Below, in pieces: positions 1 to 8,629 of a stretch of 64,000 nucleotides of DNA. Source of the DNA: Paenarthrobacter nicotinovorans (GTDB lineage: Bacteria > Actinomycetota > Actinomycetes > Actinomycetales > Micrococcaceae); assembly GCF_021919345.1 (NCBI RefSeq), contig NZ_CP089293.1, positions 496,001 through 560,000 of the forward strand, written 5' to 3'. The notes under the pieces were generated by a model. The model saw nothing but the letters and a program-made list of their open reading frames with translations. It ran no database searches and was not told the DNA's origin. The position numbers and the translations under genes are program-made. The stretch's first letter is position 1; each line of letters opens with the position of its first letter.

Positions 1-663
1 CCTTCCGGTGACGCGTCGGCGTCCACCGACATCCCGGCCGGGGCCATCCCGCTGCCGTCAGCATGGGAGAACTTCGCGGGCCCCAGCAACGTTCCAGCGG
101 ACGGCGACCCGTTGTTCAGCAAATGGGTCACGGGCGAATCGTCCTTCCAGTACTTGGCCGAGTGGACCCACGACGAATCATTCGGCATCACCAAGGACCC
201 CACCACGGGCGAAGAGATCCAGAAGAAGGCCCAAGGCACGGTGGAGACCGACGGCGACGGGATCGCGCTCGCCTATGCCTTCTTCGCTGAATCCGAGGAA
301 GGCAAGTTCGGCAAGGATCCGGCGGAAATCAAGAAGGCCCTGGAAGATATCGAGGCCCGGTACAAGGGCATGACAGCCACTGAACTGCCGCAGAACCTGG
401 TAGGCCACAAGTGCGCCTCGGACTTCAAGACCTCCAGGCCGGAGATCCGTGAGTTCCGTCGTGGTGCGGCTGTGGTTGTCGGATTCACCTGCACCAACGC
501 CCGCGGCGAGGCCATCCAGGCAGTGAACCTGTTCTCCGTGACGCCATGGGGCACTCCGCAGATGCTCGGTGTCAGCGGACACAAGACCTACTGGGACGCG
601 CACCCGGGTCTCTTCGAGCAGCTGGGTAACTCTTACCGCATCAACAAGTGGAAGATGGGCTAG
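1..663 (+). CDS. Hypothetical protein, 5' end outside the window
   Basis: Frame 1 is open from the first base to a TAG at 661-663, giving 220 residues; the true start is upstream. The visible N-terminal part (PSGDASASTDIPAG) is Ser/Ala/Pro-rich, like the linker that follows a signal peptide or membrane anchor. The rest is a mixed, acidic soluble domain with two cysteines (HKCASDF and FTCTNARG) that could form a disulfide. I do not recognise the family. Anchored actinobacterial proteins of this build are often extracellular, so a secreted or lipoprotein nature is an inference that depends on the missing N-terminus. The following gene is separated by 78 bases. Confidence 0.7.
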   Translation, partial: PSGDASASTDIPAGAIPLPSAWENFAGPSNVPADGDPLFSKWVTGESSFQYLAEWTHDESFGITKDPTTGEEIQKKAQGTVETDGDGIALAYAFFAESEEGKFGKDPAEIKKALEDIEARYKGMTATELPQNLVGHKCASDFKTSRPEIREFRRGAAVVVGFTCTNARGEAIQAVNLFSVTPWGTPQMLGVSGHKTYWDAHPGLFEQLGNSYRINKWKMG

Positions 664-729
664 GAACCCGCACTTCAGCGGGCCAGGGGCTCAATCGGGG
701 CACGGGCCCAAGCGGGGAAACGGCAGGGC

Positions 730-735
730 TAAAGT
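730..735 (+). promoter_or_regulatory. -10 box of a probable leaderless promoter
   Basis: TAAAGT ends 6 nt before the GTG at 742. There is no spaced Shine-Dalgarno sequence; the GAGGGG run touches the start codon. This fits a leaderless transcript starting at the GTG, a common actinobacterial arrangement. Confidence 0.5.
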
Positions 736-741
736 TGAGGG

Positions 742-1440
742 GTGACTGACCTTCCCCCCAACACAGCCCTGCCCGCCCCTGCCGCATCCCCGGAGGGGAC
801 CACCGCAGAAGGCGAGGCCGAAGCGAAGGCGGAGGTCGGCGTCGGGCCCTGGGAAGGCGAGTGGCCCGTTGGCGAGCACTGGGATCCGGACCTCCTGCGT
901 GACGGCGACCGGCGCAACGTGGTTGACCAGTACCGCTACTGGAAGCACGAAGCTATTGTCGCCGACCTCGATTCGAAGCGGCACGATTTCCACATCGCCA
1001 TTGAGAACTGGCAGCATGACCTCAACATCGGCACCGTGGTGCGGACCGCCAACGCCTTCCTCGCCAAGGAGGTCCACATCATTGGCCGACGGCGGTGGAA
1101 CCGTCGCGGGGCCATGGTCACCGATCGCTACCAGCACGTCCGCCACCACCCCACGGTTGAGGACTTCGTCCAGTGGGCCGAGGGGGAGGGGCTTGCCGTG
1201 ATCGGCATCGACATCTTCCCGGATTCCGTACCGCTTGAAACGTACGATCTCCCGAAGAACTGCGTCCTGGTGTTCGGGCAGGAAGGCCCCGGCCTCACGC
1301 CTGAGGTGCACGATGCCGCCGTCGCAACCCTGTCCATTGAGCAGTTCGGCTCCACCCGGTCCATGAATGCGGCCTCCGCGGCGGCCATCGCCATGCACGC
1401 GTGGGTGCGCCGCCACGTGTTCCAACAGCCGGTTTCGTAG
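742..1440 (+). CDS. SpoU/TrmH-family RNA 2'-O-methyltransferase
   Basis: Predicted SAM-dependent 2'-O-ribose methyltransferase of tRNA or rRNA, cytoplasmic, 232 residues. The SPOUT fold signatures are in order: motif 1 around residue 95 (NIGTVVRTANAF, with the catalytic-type Arg), motif 2 at about 178 (FGQEGPGL) and motif 3 at about 207 (SMNAASAAAIAMHAW), the last forming the SAM-binding trefoil knot. About 60 residues precede the domain, acidic and Ala/Glu-rich at first, and are probably flexible. The GTG start is chosen because a TAAAGT box lies 6 nt upstream and the coding frame opens there. The exact RNA target cannot be told from sequence. The stop lies 5 bases before a palindromic repeat that has been split by an IS30 element. 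Confidence 0.88.
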   Translation: MTDLPPNTALPAPAASPEGTTAEGEAEAKAEVGVGPWEGEWPVGEHWDPDLLRDGDRRNVVDQYRYWKHEAIVADLDSKRHDFHIAIENWQHDLNIGTVVRTANAFLAKEVHIIGRRRWNRRGAMVTDRYQHVRHHPTVEDFVQWAEGEGLAVIGIDIFPDSVPLETYDLPKNCVLVFGQEGPGLTPEVHDAAVATLSIEQFGSTRSMNAASAAAIAMHAWVRRHVFQQPVS

Positions 1441-1445
1441 CTTCC

Positions 1446-1473
1446 CCGAGTTGGCACTTAGTGACAGTCCCGG
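1446..1473. repeat. Left arm of palindromic repeat copy 1
   Basis: This arm matches the reverse complement of 2768-2795 at 22 of 28 positions. Core: TGGCACTTAGTGACAGTCCC against TGGCATTTAACGACAATCCC. Before insertion of the IS the two arms were separated only by TGC, so this was one near-perfect dyad just after the methyltransferase stop. It may have served as a terminator, although no T-tract follows. Confidence 0.75.
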
Positions 1474-1476
1474 TGC

Positions 1477-1504
1477 GGCGTCTTCAGGTGGCTAGTGCAA
1501 CACC
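1477..1504. repeat. IS30 copy 1 left terminal inverted repeat
   Basis: It pairs with 2737-2764 with four mismatches in 28. Its general pattern (GGC at the outer end, GCAAC.C at the inner end) is shared with the second IS element. Confidence 0.85.
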
Positions 1505-1524
1505 CCTGTAGTTGGAGGGGTGTC

Positions 1525-2757
1525 ATGGTCAAGAAGTTGCCGTGGTCGGTTCGTGCGTGTGCGTATGAGCACTTGCTGGCGGGTGAGGACACGGGACGAA
1601 GTGCTGCCGCGGCTGGGGTGTCCCGGCAAGCGGTGTCGCAATGGGCGAAACTAGCGGGCATGGAACTTATCTCCGGCCCTGGTGGTGGCGTGCGTCTTCC
1701 GATGGCTTCGGAGGTGCTTTCGCGGGATAAGGAGCGAAGGTACCGGCGGCTGACTTTGGAGGACCGGGCTTATATCAAGGCCTGTCTGGGCTTGCCGGAG
1801 CCGCGTTCCATGCGACAGATCGCCAAGGAGTTGGGCGTGCATCCATCAACGGTGTCCCGGGAGATCCGCCGACACAGTATCGAGCATTGGGCCCGGCGCT
1901 ATTACGACGCCGGGGTTGCCCAACACCGGGCACTGGTCCGCCGTAGACGGAACCGGCCCGTGAAGCTCTCTGCGGGAACGGCGGTGTGGAAGGAGGTCGT
2001 GGCACGCTTGAACCAGCGTTTCTCACCTCAACAGAGCGCTGCGGACCTGAAGAAGACGTTCCCCGAGCAGCCGGAGATGCACGTGTCCCACGAGTCAATT
2101 TACCAAGCCCTTTACGTGCAGGGCCGGGGTGCCTTGCGGCATGAACTTGCCGTGGAGAAGGCCCTACGTTCGGGCCGGACCGGTCGTAAGCCCCAATCAA
2201 AGCTGCCTGCCAGGAACGTAAGGCCCTGGCTTGAAGGGGCCCGGCTGAGCGACCGGCCCGCCGAAGTCCAGGACCGGGCCGTGCCCGGCCATTGGGAAGG
2301 TGATTTGGTCGTGGGTCCCGGTAACTCCGGGATCGTCACCTTGGTCGAGCGCTCCTCACGGTTCACTTTGCTGGGCCGGCTGCCGGGAGCCAGGGACAGC
2401 GCGACGGTCATCGAGGTCATGCAGAAAATGATCCACACCCTGCCCCAGGCGATCCTTAAAACGATCACCTGGGACCAAGGCACGGAAATGGCTCAACACG
2501 CCAAGTTCACAGTAGCGACCGGCTGCCAGCTGTTCTTCTGTGACCCGCACTCACCCTGGCAACGCGGCACGAACGAGAACACCAACGGACTGGTCCGCGA
2601 TATCCACCCCAAAGGCACGAACTTCAACCAGGTCAGCGACGAAGAACTCGCCCACACCCAGCACCTGCTCAACATCCGACCGCGTCAAACACTCCAATGG
2701 GACACCCCAACTGAAAGACTGACCAAACTAATCGATGGTGTTGCACTAGCAAGCTGA
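1525..2757 (+). CDS. IS30-family transposase
   Basis: DDE transposase of 410 residues that cuts and joins the ends of its own element. The N-terminal third holds helix-turn-helix segments (AAAAGVSRQAVSQWAKLAG, then RQIAKELGVHPSTVSREIRR), the second typical of the IS30 family. The catalytic core shows HWEGDL (first Asp), TWDQGTE (second Asp) and WQRGTNENTN (Glu), all intact. The ATG at 1525 is preferred over in-frame upstream codons because GGAGGGG at 1514-1520 is well placed. It is related to but clearly different from the transposase at 3850-5034: they share PAEVQDRAVPGHWEGDL and FCDPHSPWQRGTNENTN but differ elsewhere. They are therefore separate IS types, not copies of one composite transposon. 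Confidence 0.95.
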   Translation: MVKKLPWSVRACAYEHLLAGEDTGRSAAAAGVSRQAVSQWAKLAGMELISGPGGGVRLPMASEVLSRDKERRYRRLTLEDRAYIKACLGLPEPRSMRQIAKELGVHPSTVSREIRRHSIEHWARRYYDAGVAQHRALVRRRRNRPVKLSAGTAVWKEVVARLNQRFSPQQSAADLKKTFPEQPEMHVSHESIYQALYVQGRGALRHELAVEKALRSGRTGRKPQSKLPARNVRPWLEGARLSDRPAEVQDRAVPGHWEGDLVVGPGNSGIVTLVERSSRFTLLGRLPGARDSATVIEVMQKMIHTLPQAILKTITWDQGTEMAQHAKFTVATGCQLFFCDPHSPWQRGTNENTNGLVRDIHPKGTNFNQVSDEELAHTQHLLNIRPRQTLQWDTPTERLTKLIDGVALAS

Positions 2758-2764
2758 AACCGCC
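2737..2764. repeat. IS30 copy 1 right terminal inverted repeat
   Basis: Reverse complement partner of 1477-1504. It overlaps the final seven codons of the transposase, including the TGA at 2755-2757. Confidence 0.85.
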
Positions 2765-2767
2765 TGC

Positions 2768-2795
2768 TCGGGATTGTCGTTAAATGCCACCTCGG
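2768..2795. repeat. Right arm of palindromic repeat copy 1
   Basis: Partner of 1446-1473, separated from it by the IS. It contains GGGATTGTCGTTAAATGCCA. The same sequence with one or two changes recurs at 5085-5111. Confidence 0.75.
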
Positions 2796-2861
2796 CGGGG
2801 TGCGTGCGGCTAAGGCTGTGGATAACCCGATGCGCACCCGGCGGACCAGCAAGAATGGGGC

Positions 2862-3794
2862 ATGCGCAGGGCACCACTTCCGGATCATCTGGCCACGGGT
2901 TCCTTCTCTGTGCACGCATCGGACAAGGCCGGGGTAACCCGGTCACGGACACGTGCCAAGGACTTGGTGCTGGTTTCCAGGGGAATTCGTGTCCCGGCTG
3001 CGTCCGATGCTTCCGGAGCCGCCGCCTTGCGCGCCTACACGGATCTGGATGACTCCTCCATCCTCGTCTCGCTGTCGGCGGCGCGGCTCTGGGGTATTCC
3101 GGTGCCTGCCCGGCTCAGCGGGGATTGGCGCATCTACCTTGCACGACGCCGGGGATTCAGTTTTCCCCGCAGGGTCAACGTGGCGGGACACCTCCTCACG
3201 CTCCTTCCGGAGGAAACGGTGGAGTACGACGGCGTCCGAGTCACCTCGCCTGCGCGGACGTGGCTGGACTTGGCCGCGTTGTCCACCGTGGAGGACCTGG
3301 TTGCAGCCGGCGACTACCTCGTGTCCTCTCATGGCCCCGATTTCCCGGTGCCCAAGGAAGCGTTGTGCAGTATCGCAGAGTTGCAAGATGCCGTGGGAAG
3401 CCATCCGGGCATGCGGGGAGTGCGGACTGCTCGGGCGGCACTGGAACTCATCCGTGTCGGCGCCGACTCCGCCCCCGAATCGCGGATGCGCCTGGCCCTG
3501 GTCAACGCCAACCTGCCCGAACCCGTGCTCAACCACGCGATCCGCAATCAGTTCGGCCAGGCCGTGCTGTGGCCGGATGCCGCCTACCTTGAGTACCTGG
3601 TCTCCCTCCAATACGACGGCCAACACCATGGCGGCGCGGAGCAACACTTGCGGGATATCGAGCGCCAGGAGAAGTCGCTCGCCCTTGGCTGGCTGGAAGT
3701 CCGGATTTCCAAGCATGACCTCGAAGGTGAGCGGCCCGCCGTCGTCCATAAAGTCCGCCGTGCCCTCCAGAGCCGCGGCTGGCGCGCGAGGTGA
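2862..3794 (+). CDS. DUF559-type (Vsr-like) predicted nuclease with AbiEi-like N-terminal region
   Basis: This 310-residue protein resembles a family common in Micrococcaceae: an N-terminal winged-helix-like stretch (F.V..SDKAGVTRSRTRAKDLVLVSRGIRVP), a middle part like AbiEi antitoxin-type proteins, and a C-terminal DUF559/Vsr-type fold. The C-terminal signature PDAAYLEY, then QYDGQHH at residues 250-256, then RDIERQE and LGWLEVRI fits the PD-(D/E)xK nuclease plan, with Gln where many relatives have Glu before YDG. Nuclease activity is therefore uncertain. The ATG at 2862 fits the family's usual N-terminus. No toxin partner is adjacent. The TGA stop lies inside the left arm of the second palindromic repeat, so the gene is bracketed by two copies of that repeat, each now split by an IS30 element. 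Confidence 0.75.
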   Translation: MRRAPLPDHLATGSFSVHASDKAGVTRSRTRAKDLVLVSRGIRVPAASDASGAAALRAYTDLDDSSILVSLSAARLWGIPVPARLSGDWRIYLARRRGFSFPRRVNVAGHLLTLLPEETVEYDGVRVTSPARTWLDLAALSTVEDLVAAGDYLVSSHGPDFPVPKEALCSIAELQDAVGSHPGMRGVRTARAALELIRVGADSAPESRMRLALVNANLPEPVLNHAIRNQFGQAVLWPDAAYLEYLVSLQYDGQHHGGAEQHLRDIERQEKSLALGWLEVRISKHDLEGERPAVVHKVRRALQSRGWRAR

Positions 3795-3813
3795 CATTTA
3801 ATGACAATCGCAG
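3787..3813. repeat. Left arm of palindromic repeat copy 2
   Basis: It matches the reverse complement of 5085-5111 at 22 of 27 positions. The core TGACATTTAATGACAATC differs from its partner by one base. It includes the stop codon of the nuclease gene at 3792-3794. Confidence 0.75.
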
Positions 3814-3816
3814 CGC

Positions 3817-3844
3817 GGCAAAGTCAATTGGTGGGAGCAACGCT
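3817..3844. repeat. IS30 copy 2 left terminal inverted repeat
   Basis: Pairs with 5054-5081 with six mismatches in 28, all in the middle third. Confidence 0.82.
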
Positions 3845-3849
3845 GGGGG

Positions 3850-5034
3850 TTAGGCCGCTTGTAGCAGCTGGTTTAGCCGGTTGGCTGGGGTCTCGAGGTT
3901 CAGTGTTGGTCTGGGGCGGCGGTTGAGTTTCGCTGCGACCAGGCGGATGTCCTCGGGGGTGTGCACTGAAAAGTCAGTGCCTTTCTCGAACCAGAACCGC
4001 AGGAGCCGGTTGGTGTTTTCGTTGGTGCCGCGCTGCCAGGGCGAGTGCGGGTCGCAGAAGTACATCGTCGTATCGAGAGCGGTCTGGATTTTTGCGTAGT
4101 CGGCCAGTTCGGTGCCGCGGTCCCAGGTGATCGACCGGCGCAGGTGATCCGGGAGGGAGGCCATCTCCCGGATCATCGCGGCGGCAACGGTTTCCGCGGT
4201 GTGGTCCCCTGGCAGGTGCAGCAGGATCGTGAACCGGGTTGAGCGTTCCACCAAGGTTCCGATCGCTGTCCCGTTGGCGCCGATGATGAGGTCACCTTCC
4301 CAATGCCCGGGCACTGCCCGGTCCTGGACCTCGGCGGGACGTTGGCTGATCTTGAAGGCCTCTTTATAGGGGCTGTTGGCGCGCCGGTCAGTGCCGTGGG
4401 GGATGCGTTGTTTGCGTTTCAGGCTGAGCTTTTCGGCCAGGTCCGCCCGCAGGTTCCCGCGGGTTTGGACGTAAAGGGCCTGGTAGATCGTCTCGTGGCT
4501 CACCTGCATAGTCTGATCGTCACCGAAGTAATACGCCAACATCGAGGAGATCAGCTTCGGACTCCACCCGTCATCCATCCAGACGCCGACCAGCCGGCAC
4601 AAACCCTCGTCCTTGGCCAGCCTGAAGGGTTTGGGACGGCGCCTGTCCTGATGCGCTTTGGCGTGAGCGACCGAGGCGTAGTACTTCCCGTCCGCGCTCG
4701 TGTGGCGTTTGACCTCCCGCCAAACTACGGACTTATCCCGCCCGATCAATGCGCCGATCTTCGCGTAACTGAGGCCCATCCGCACACCCATCTGGATCAT
4801 GCCTCGCTCTTCCAGACCCAACGCACGGCCAGGGCCCCCGACTGAAGGAGCAGGATCGGCAAGACCTCCGGTAGCACCCCGGTTCACGGTCATCATTAGG
4901 CCAGACTGAACCCACCAATTGTGCCCGGTAGCGTGCACCGCCCCGACACGCCGGGCAGCAGTACGAACAGGCATCCCCGCACACACCAAATCAAGAAACT
5001 CAGTACGCGCAGCCTTGGGGAACAACTTGACCAT
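3850..5034 (-). CDS. IS30-family transposase
   Basis: DDE transposase, 394 residues. N-terminal helix-turn-helix regions are visible (RTAARRVGAVHATGHNWWVQSG; GLSYAKIGALIGRDKSVVWREVKRH). The catalytic residues are present in HWEGDL, TWDRGTE and WQRGTNENTN. The ATG at 5034 is chosen because GGAG lies 6 nt upstream and the N-terminus (MVKLFPK) matches the first IS30 transposase (MVKKLPW); TTG 5049 and ATG 5046 are possible alternatives. It points toward the nuclease gene, the opposite way to copy 1. Differences throughout show that the two elements entered the locus independently. Confidence 0.94.
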   Translation of the reverse strand: MVKLFPKAARTEFLDLVCAGMPVRTAARRVGAVHATGHNWWVQSGLMMTVNRGATGGLADPAPSVGGPGRALGLEERGMIQMGVRMGLSYAKIGALIGRDKSVVWREVKRHTSADGKYYASVAHAKAHQDRRRPKPFRLAKDEGLCRLVGVWMDDGWSPKLISSMLAYYFGDDQTMQVSHETIYQALYVQTRGNLRADLAEKLSLKRKQRIPHGTDRRANSPYKEAFKISQRPAEVQDRAVPGHWEGDLIIGANGTAIGTLVERSTRFTILLHLPGDHTAETVAAAMIREMASLPDHLRRSITWDRGTELADYAKIQTALDTTMYFCDPHSPWQRGTNENTNRLLRFWFEKGTDFSVHTPEDIRLVAAKLNRRPRPTLNLETPANRLNQLLQAA

Positions 5035-5053
5035 AAAACGCTCCATCAATCAG

Positions 5054-5081
5054 AGCGTTGCAACGACCCTATGACTTTGCC
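5054..5081. repeat. IS30 copy 2 right terminal inverted repeat
   Basis: Reverse complement partner of 3817-3844. It lies directly upstream of the transposase start. Confidence 0.82.
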
Positions 5082-5084
5082 CGC

Positions 5085-5111
5085 GCGGGATTGTCATTAA
5101 ATGCCAACTCG
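5085..5111. repeat. Right arm of palindromic repeat copy 2
   Basis: Contains GATTGTCATTAAATGCCA, the partner of 3792-3809, and is nearly identical to the right arm of copy 1 at 2768-2795. It ends about 130 bases before the fbaA start. Confidence 0.75.
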
Positions 5112-5166
5112 GCGGAAGTGTTAAGAGCCCCAGTGACCCGAAACACGGCGCCCCCGCGGATATCGC

Positions 5167-5172
5167 TAGGAT
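5167..5172 (+). promoter_or_regulatory. Possible fbaA -10 box
   Basis: TAGGAT lies about 70 bases upstream of fbaA and downstream of the IS element, so the insertion need not have cut the promoter. No convincing -35 hexamer is seen. Confidence 0.3.
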
Positions 5173-5240
5173 GGGTGCTAGCCGTAAGCGGTCTACTCCA
5201 GGGTTACCAACCCACAGACGAATTCAGCATAGGAGTCACC

Positions 5241-6259
<1,019 letters not shown>

Positions 6260-6260
<1 letters not shown>

Positions 6261-6682
6261 TGTCCGACGAATTCCGGAAGAACCTGATGGGGCCGGAGCC
6301 CACGCTCCTGCCCGCCGAGAACGAGATCTACCAGCACCTGGCCCTCGGCAAGGAAGCACTGGACCTCGTGGCGCAGAACCCCACATCGTCACTGCTGTGG
6401 GCCATCCTCGCCGAGGAAGCCTGGGCGGAGGGCCGGACCATCGAGTCCTACGCCTACGCCCGCGTCGGCTACCACCGCGGCCTCGATTCGCTGCGCCGCA
6501 ACGGTTGGCGCGGCGTCGGACCCATCCCGTGGGAGCACGAGCCCAACCAGGGCTTCCTGCGCGCGCTTTACGCACTGGGCCGGGCCGCTTCGGCGATCGG
6601 TGAAGCTGAAGAACCTGAGCGGATCGAGAAGTTCCTGAACGACTCGGACCCGAAGGCCAAGGCAGCGCTCGAAGCCCGCTAA
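6260..6682 (+). CDS. DUF3151 family protein
   Basis: A 140-residue soluble protein, overlapping the fbaA stop by one base, so the two form one operon. The sequence GPEPTLLPAENE, the helical middle (LLWAILAEEAWAEGRTIESYAYARVGYHRGLD) and the GWRGVGPIPWEHEPNQGFLRALYALG segment are typical of actinobacterial DUF3151. The function is unknown. Neighbourhood with fbaA and, 10 kb on, purA is a recurring actinobacterial arrangement. A perfect 19-bp hairpin follows the stop. Confidence 0.9.
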
Positions 6683-6691
6683 AGCCAAGCA

Positions 6692-6739
6692 AACGACGAC
6701 GGCGACCCTCACCAAAAGGCGAGGGTCGCCGTCGTCGTT
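6692..6739. terminator. Strong bidirectional hairpin terminator
   Basis: A perfect 19-bp stem (left arm 6692-6710, right arm 6721-6739, 10-base loop) lies between the convergent DUF3151 and iron-ABC genes. The stem base, AACGACGACGGCG, recurs in other hairpins of this window. Confidence 0.85.
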
Positions 6740-6746
6740 AAGGGCG

Positions 6747-7568
6747 TCAGTCCGTGACGGCTGAGTGCCGCGGGCGTCCCAGCGGGACCACCAGCGGCGT
6801 GTGCGTCACGGGGTCATCGATGATTTTGCAGGCCATCCCGAACACTTCCTCCACCAAGGACCCGGTGATGACGTCGGCGGGGGCGCCTTCGGCCACCACC
6901 ACGCCGTCCTTCATGGCGATGATGTGGTCCGCGTAGCGGCTGGCGTGGTTGAGGTCGTGGAGCACGGCAACCAGTGTGTGGCCCTTGTCCAGGTTGAGCT
7001 CGCGGAAGAGTTCCAGCAGCTCGATCTGGTGAGCAATATCGAGGAAGGTGGTGGGTTCGTCCAGGAGCATCAGCGGCGTCTGCTGGGCGAGCACCATGGC
7101 CACCCACACGCGCTGCCGCTGACCGCCGGAGAGCTCGTCCACCAGTCGCCCGGACAGGGCCGAGACTCCAGTGGCTTCCATGGCCTCCGCTACCGCGGAC
7201 TCGTCCTCCACACTCCACTGCCGCAGGAGTTTCTGGTGCGGGTACCGGCCGCGGGCCACGAGATCAGCGACCGTGATGCCGTCGGGGGCGATGGAGGACT
7301 GGGGGAGCAACCCGAGCCGGCGCGCCAGTTCCTTTGCGGGCAGCGACGTCACGGATTTTCCGTCCAACAGCACCTGTCCGCTGCGGGGCTTGATGAGCCG
7401 GGCGAGCGCCCGCAGCAGCGTGGACTTGCCGCAGGCGTTGGGCCCGACGATCACCGTGAACTTCCCCTCGGGGATGCGCACATTGAGGTTCTCGGAGATG
7501 ACGCGCTGCTCATAGCCAATGGTCAGGGCTTCTGCGTGGAGCTGCGGTGCAGCAGTGGTGAGGCTCAT
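6747..7568 (-). CDS. Iron-siderophore/heme ABC transporter ATP-binding protein (FepC/FecE type)
   Basis: Energises uptake of a ferric chelate together with the two FecCD permeases upstream. It has 273 residues with Walker A GPNACGKST, a Q-loop in LGLLPQSS, ABC signature LSGGQRQR, Walker B LMLLDEPTTFLD and switch His in AVLHDLNHA, all typical of the FecE group. The ATG at 7568 overlaps the upstream permease stop by 4 bases; the frame continues upstream inside the permease gene but only by chance. It is last in a three-gene minus-strand operon whose promoter region carries a DtxR-type iron box, so repression by iron is expected. Confidence 0.93.
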   Translation of the reverse strand: MSLTTAAPQLHAEALTIGYEQRVISENLNVRIPEGKFTVIVGPNACGKSTLLRALARLIKPRSGQVLLDGKSVTSLPAKELARRLGLLPQSSIAPDGITVADLVARGRYPHQKLLRQWSVEDESAVAEAMEATGVSALSGRLVDELSGGQRQRVWVAMVLAQQTPLMLLDEPTTFLDIAHQIELLELFRELNLDKGHTLVAVLHDLNHASRYADHIIAMKDGVVVAEGAPADVITGSLVEEVFGMACKIIDDPVTHTPLVVPLGRPRHSAVTD

Positions 7569-8629
7569 GATTTCCTTGCTTCCCTGGCCAGCAGCCAAAC
7601 GAGGTAGATACCGCCGATGCACACCGTCACAACCCCGACTGGCAGTTGGATCGGAGCGAAGAGACGCTGCGCTGCGAGGTCGCTGGACACCAGCAGGAAG
7701 GCACCCATCACCGCGGAAGGCAGCAATGTGATGCCGGCACTCCGGGTTAGCCGCCGGGCAAGCTGGGGAGCGGCGAGGGCCACGAAGGCGATGGGACCGG
7801 CCACTGCAGTGACGGCAGCCGTCAGGGCAACGCCCAGGATGAGCAGCAGCAAACGGGTGGGTTCGGCCCGGACGCCCAATGCGCGGGCGGCGTCGTCGCC
7901 CATTTCCAGGAGCTGCATGCGACGCGCCACGGCCAGCGTGGCCAAACCAACCACAACAACCACGACGGCGGCCGGCGCCGCTTGCTCCCACGTGATGCCG
8001 TTGAGGGACCCGGCTCCCCAGACGGCGGCCGCCAGGGCGGCCTCGAGTTCGGCTTGCAGGATGAGCCAGTGGTTCAGCGCAGCAAGCATGGCGCTGATGC
8101 CGATGCCCACGATGATGAGTCGGAAGCCCTGGGAACCACGGCGGTAGGCCAGCAAATAGACGGCCAGGGCTGTGAGGACTCCGCCCACCAAGGCGCCGGC
8201 CGCAACTCCCGCATAACTGCCACCCACCGTGAGCATCACAATGAGCGCCCCGGTGTAGGCACCCGTATTGAAGCCGATGATGTCAGGGCTGCCCAGCGGG
8301 TTGCGCGTCATGGACTGGAAGATGCCGCCGCTCATGCCAAGCGCCGCACCGAACACCAGCGCCGCCAGGACCCGGGGAAGGCGCCATTCCATGACGATTG
8401 TTTGGGCGAGCCCCGGGGCATCGCCGGTGAAGGCTTGCAGTACTTGTTGTACCGGGACCTCGTAGTCACCCGTCGCCAGCGAAACCACGGCTACTGCAAG
8501 CGCGGCCAGAAGCAGCGGAACGCAGACGAGCATGCTGCGGATATCCAGCCGGAGGCTCAGCGAACGGTTGCGGACCACAGCAACAGGCCGGCCGAAGTCG
8601 ACCCTCTTCCCTGGGTCCAGGCGGCTCAT
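7565..8629 (-). CDS. Iron-siderophore ABC transporter permease (FecCD family)
   Basis: Integral membrane subunit, 354 residues, with a cytoplasmic N-terminus of about 30 residues and then multiple hydrophobic helices. The FecCD landmark LPRVLAALVFGAALGMSGGI is followed by MTRNPLGSPDIIGFNTGA, the conserved loop contacting the ATPase. It overlaps by 4 bases with both neighbours (ATGA), so translation is coupled. It forms a heterodimer with the next permease. Ligand specificity cannot be read from the sequence. Confidence 0.93.
   Translation of the reverse strand: MSRLDPGKRVDFGRPVAVVRNRSLSLRLDIRSMLVCVPLLLAALAVAVVSLATGDYEVPVQQVLQAFTGDAPGLAQTIVMEWRLPRVLAALVFGAALGMSGGIFQSMTRNPLGSPDIIGFNTGAYTGALIVMLTVGGSYAGVAAGALVGGVLTALAVYLLAYRRGSQGFRLIIVGIGISAMLAALNHWLILQAELEAALAAAVWGAGSLNGITWEQAAPAAVVVVVVGLATLAVARRMQLLEMGDDAARALGVRAEPTRLLLLILGVALTAAVTAVAGPIAFVALAAPQLARRLTRSAGITLLPSAVMGAFLLVSSDLAAQRLFAPIQLPVGVVTVCIGGIYLVWLLAREARKS

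Larger units (their letters stand above)
1477..2764 (+). mobile_element. IS30-family insertion sequence, 1288 bp (copy 1)
   Basis: The element is bounded by 28-bp terminal inverted repeats at 1477-1504 and 2737-2764 (24 of 28 positions match; the inner 14, GCTAGTGCAACACC, are perfect). It is flanked by a 3-bp target duplication TGC at 1474-1476 and 2765-2767. It holds one intact transposase, whose last codons lie inside the right repeat. The insertion point is the exact centre of a palindromic repeat. The reading frame and repeats are intact, so it may be functional. Confidence 0.88.
3817..5081 (-). mobile_element. IS30-family insertion sequence, 1265 bp (copy 2)
   Basis: Terminal inverted repeats at 3817-3844 and 5054-5081 match at 22 of 28 positions (outer GGCAAAGTCA and inner GCAACGCT perfect). 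A 3-bp target duplication CGC lies at 3814-3816 and 5082-5084. One intact transposase is read on the minus strand. As with copy 1, the element is inserted exactly at the dyad centre of a palindromic repeat. Confidence 0.88.

Noticed and set aside
1452..2789. TTAGTGACA/TTAAATG arms taken as the IS30 terminal repeats
   Set aside because: True 28-bp terminal repeats and 3-bp target duplications lie inside them (1477 and 2764; 3817 and 5081). The outer arms belong to the target palindrome.
1477..5081. Composite transposon formed by the two IS30 elements around the nuclease gene
   Set aside because: Each element has its own target duplication and the transposases are clearly different, so two independent insertions are the simpler reading.
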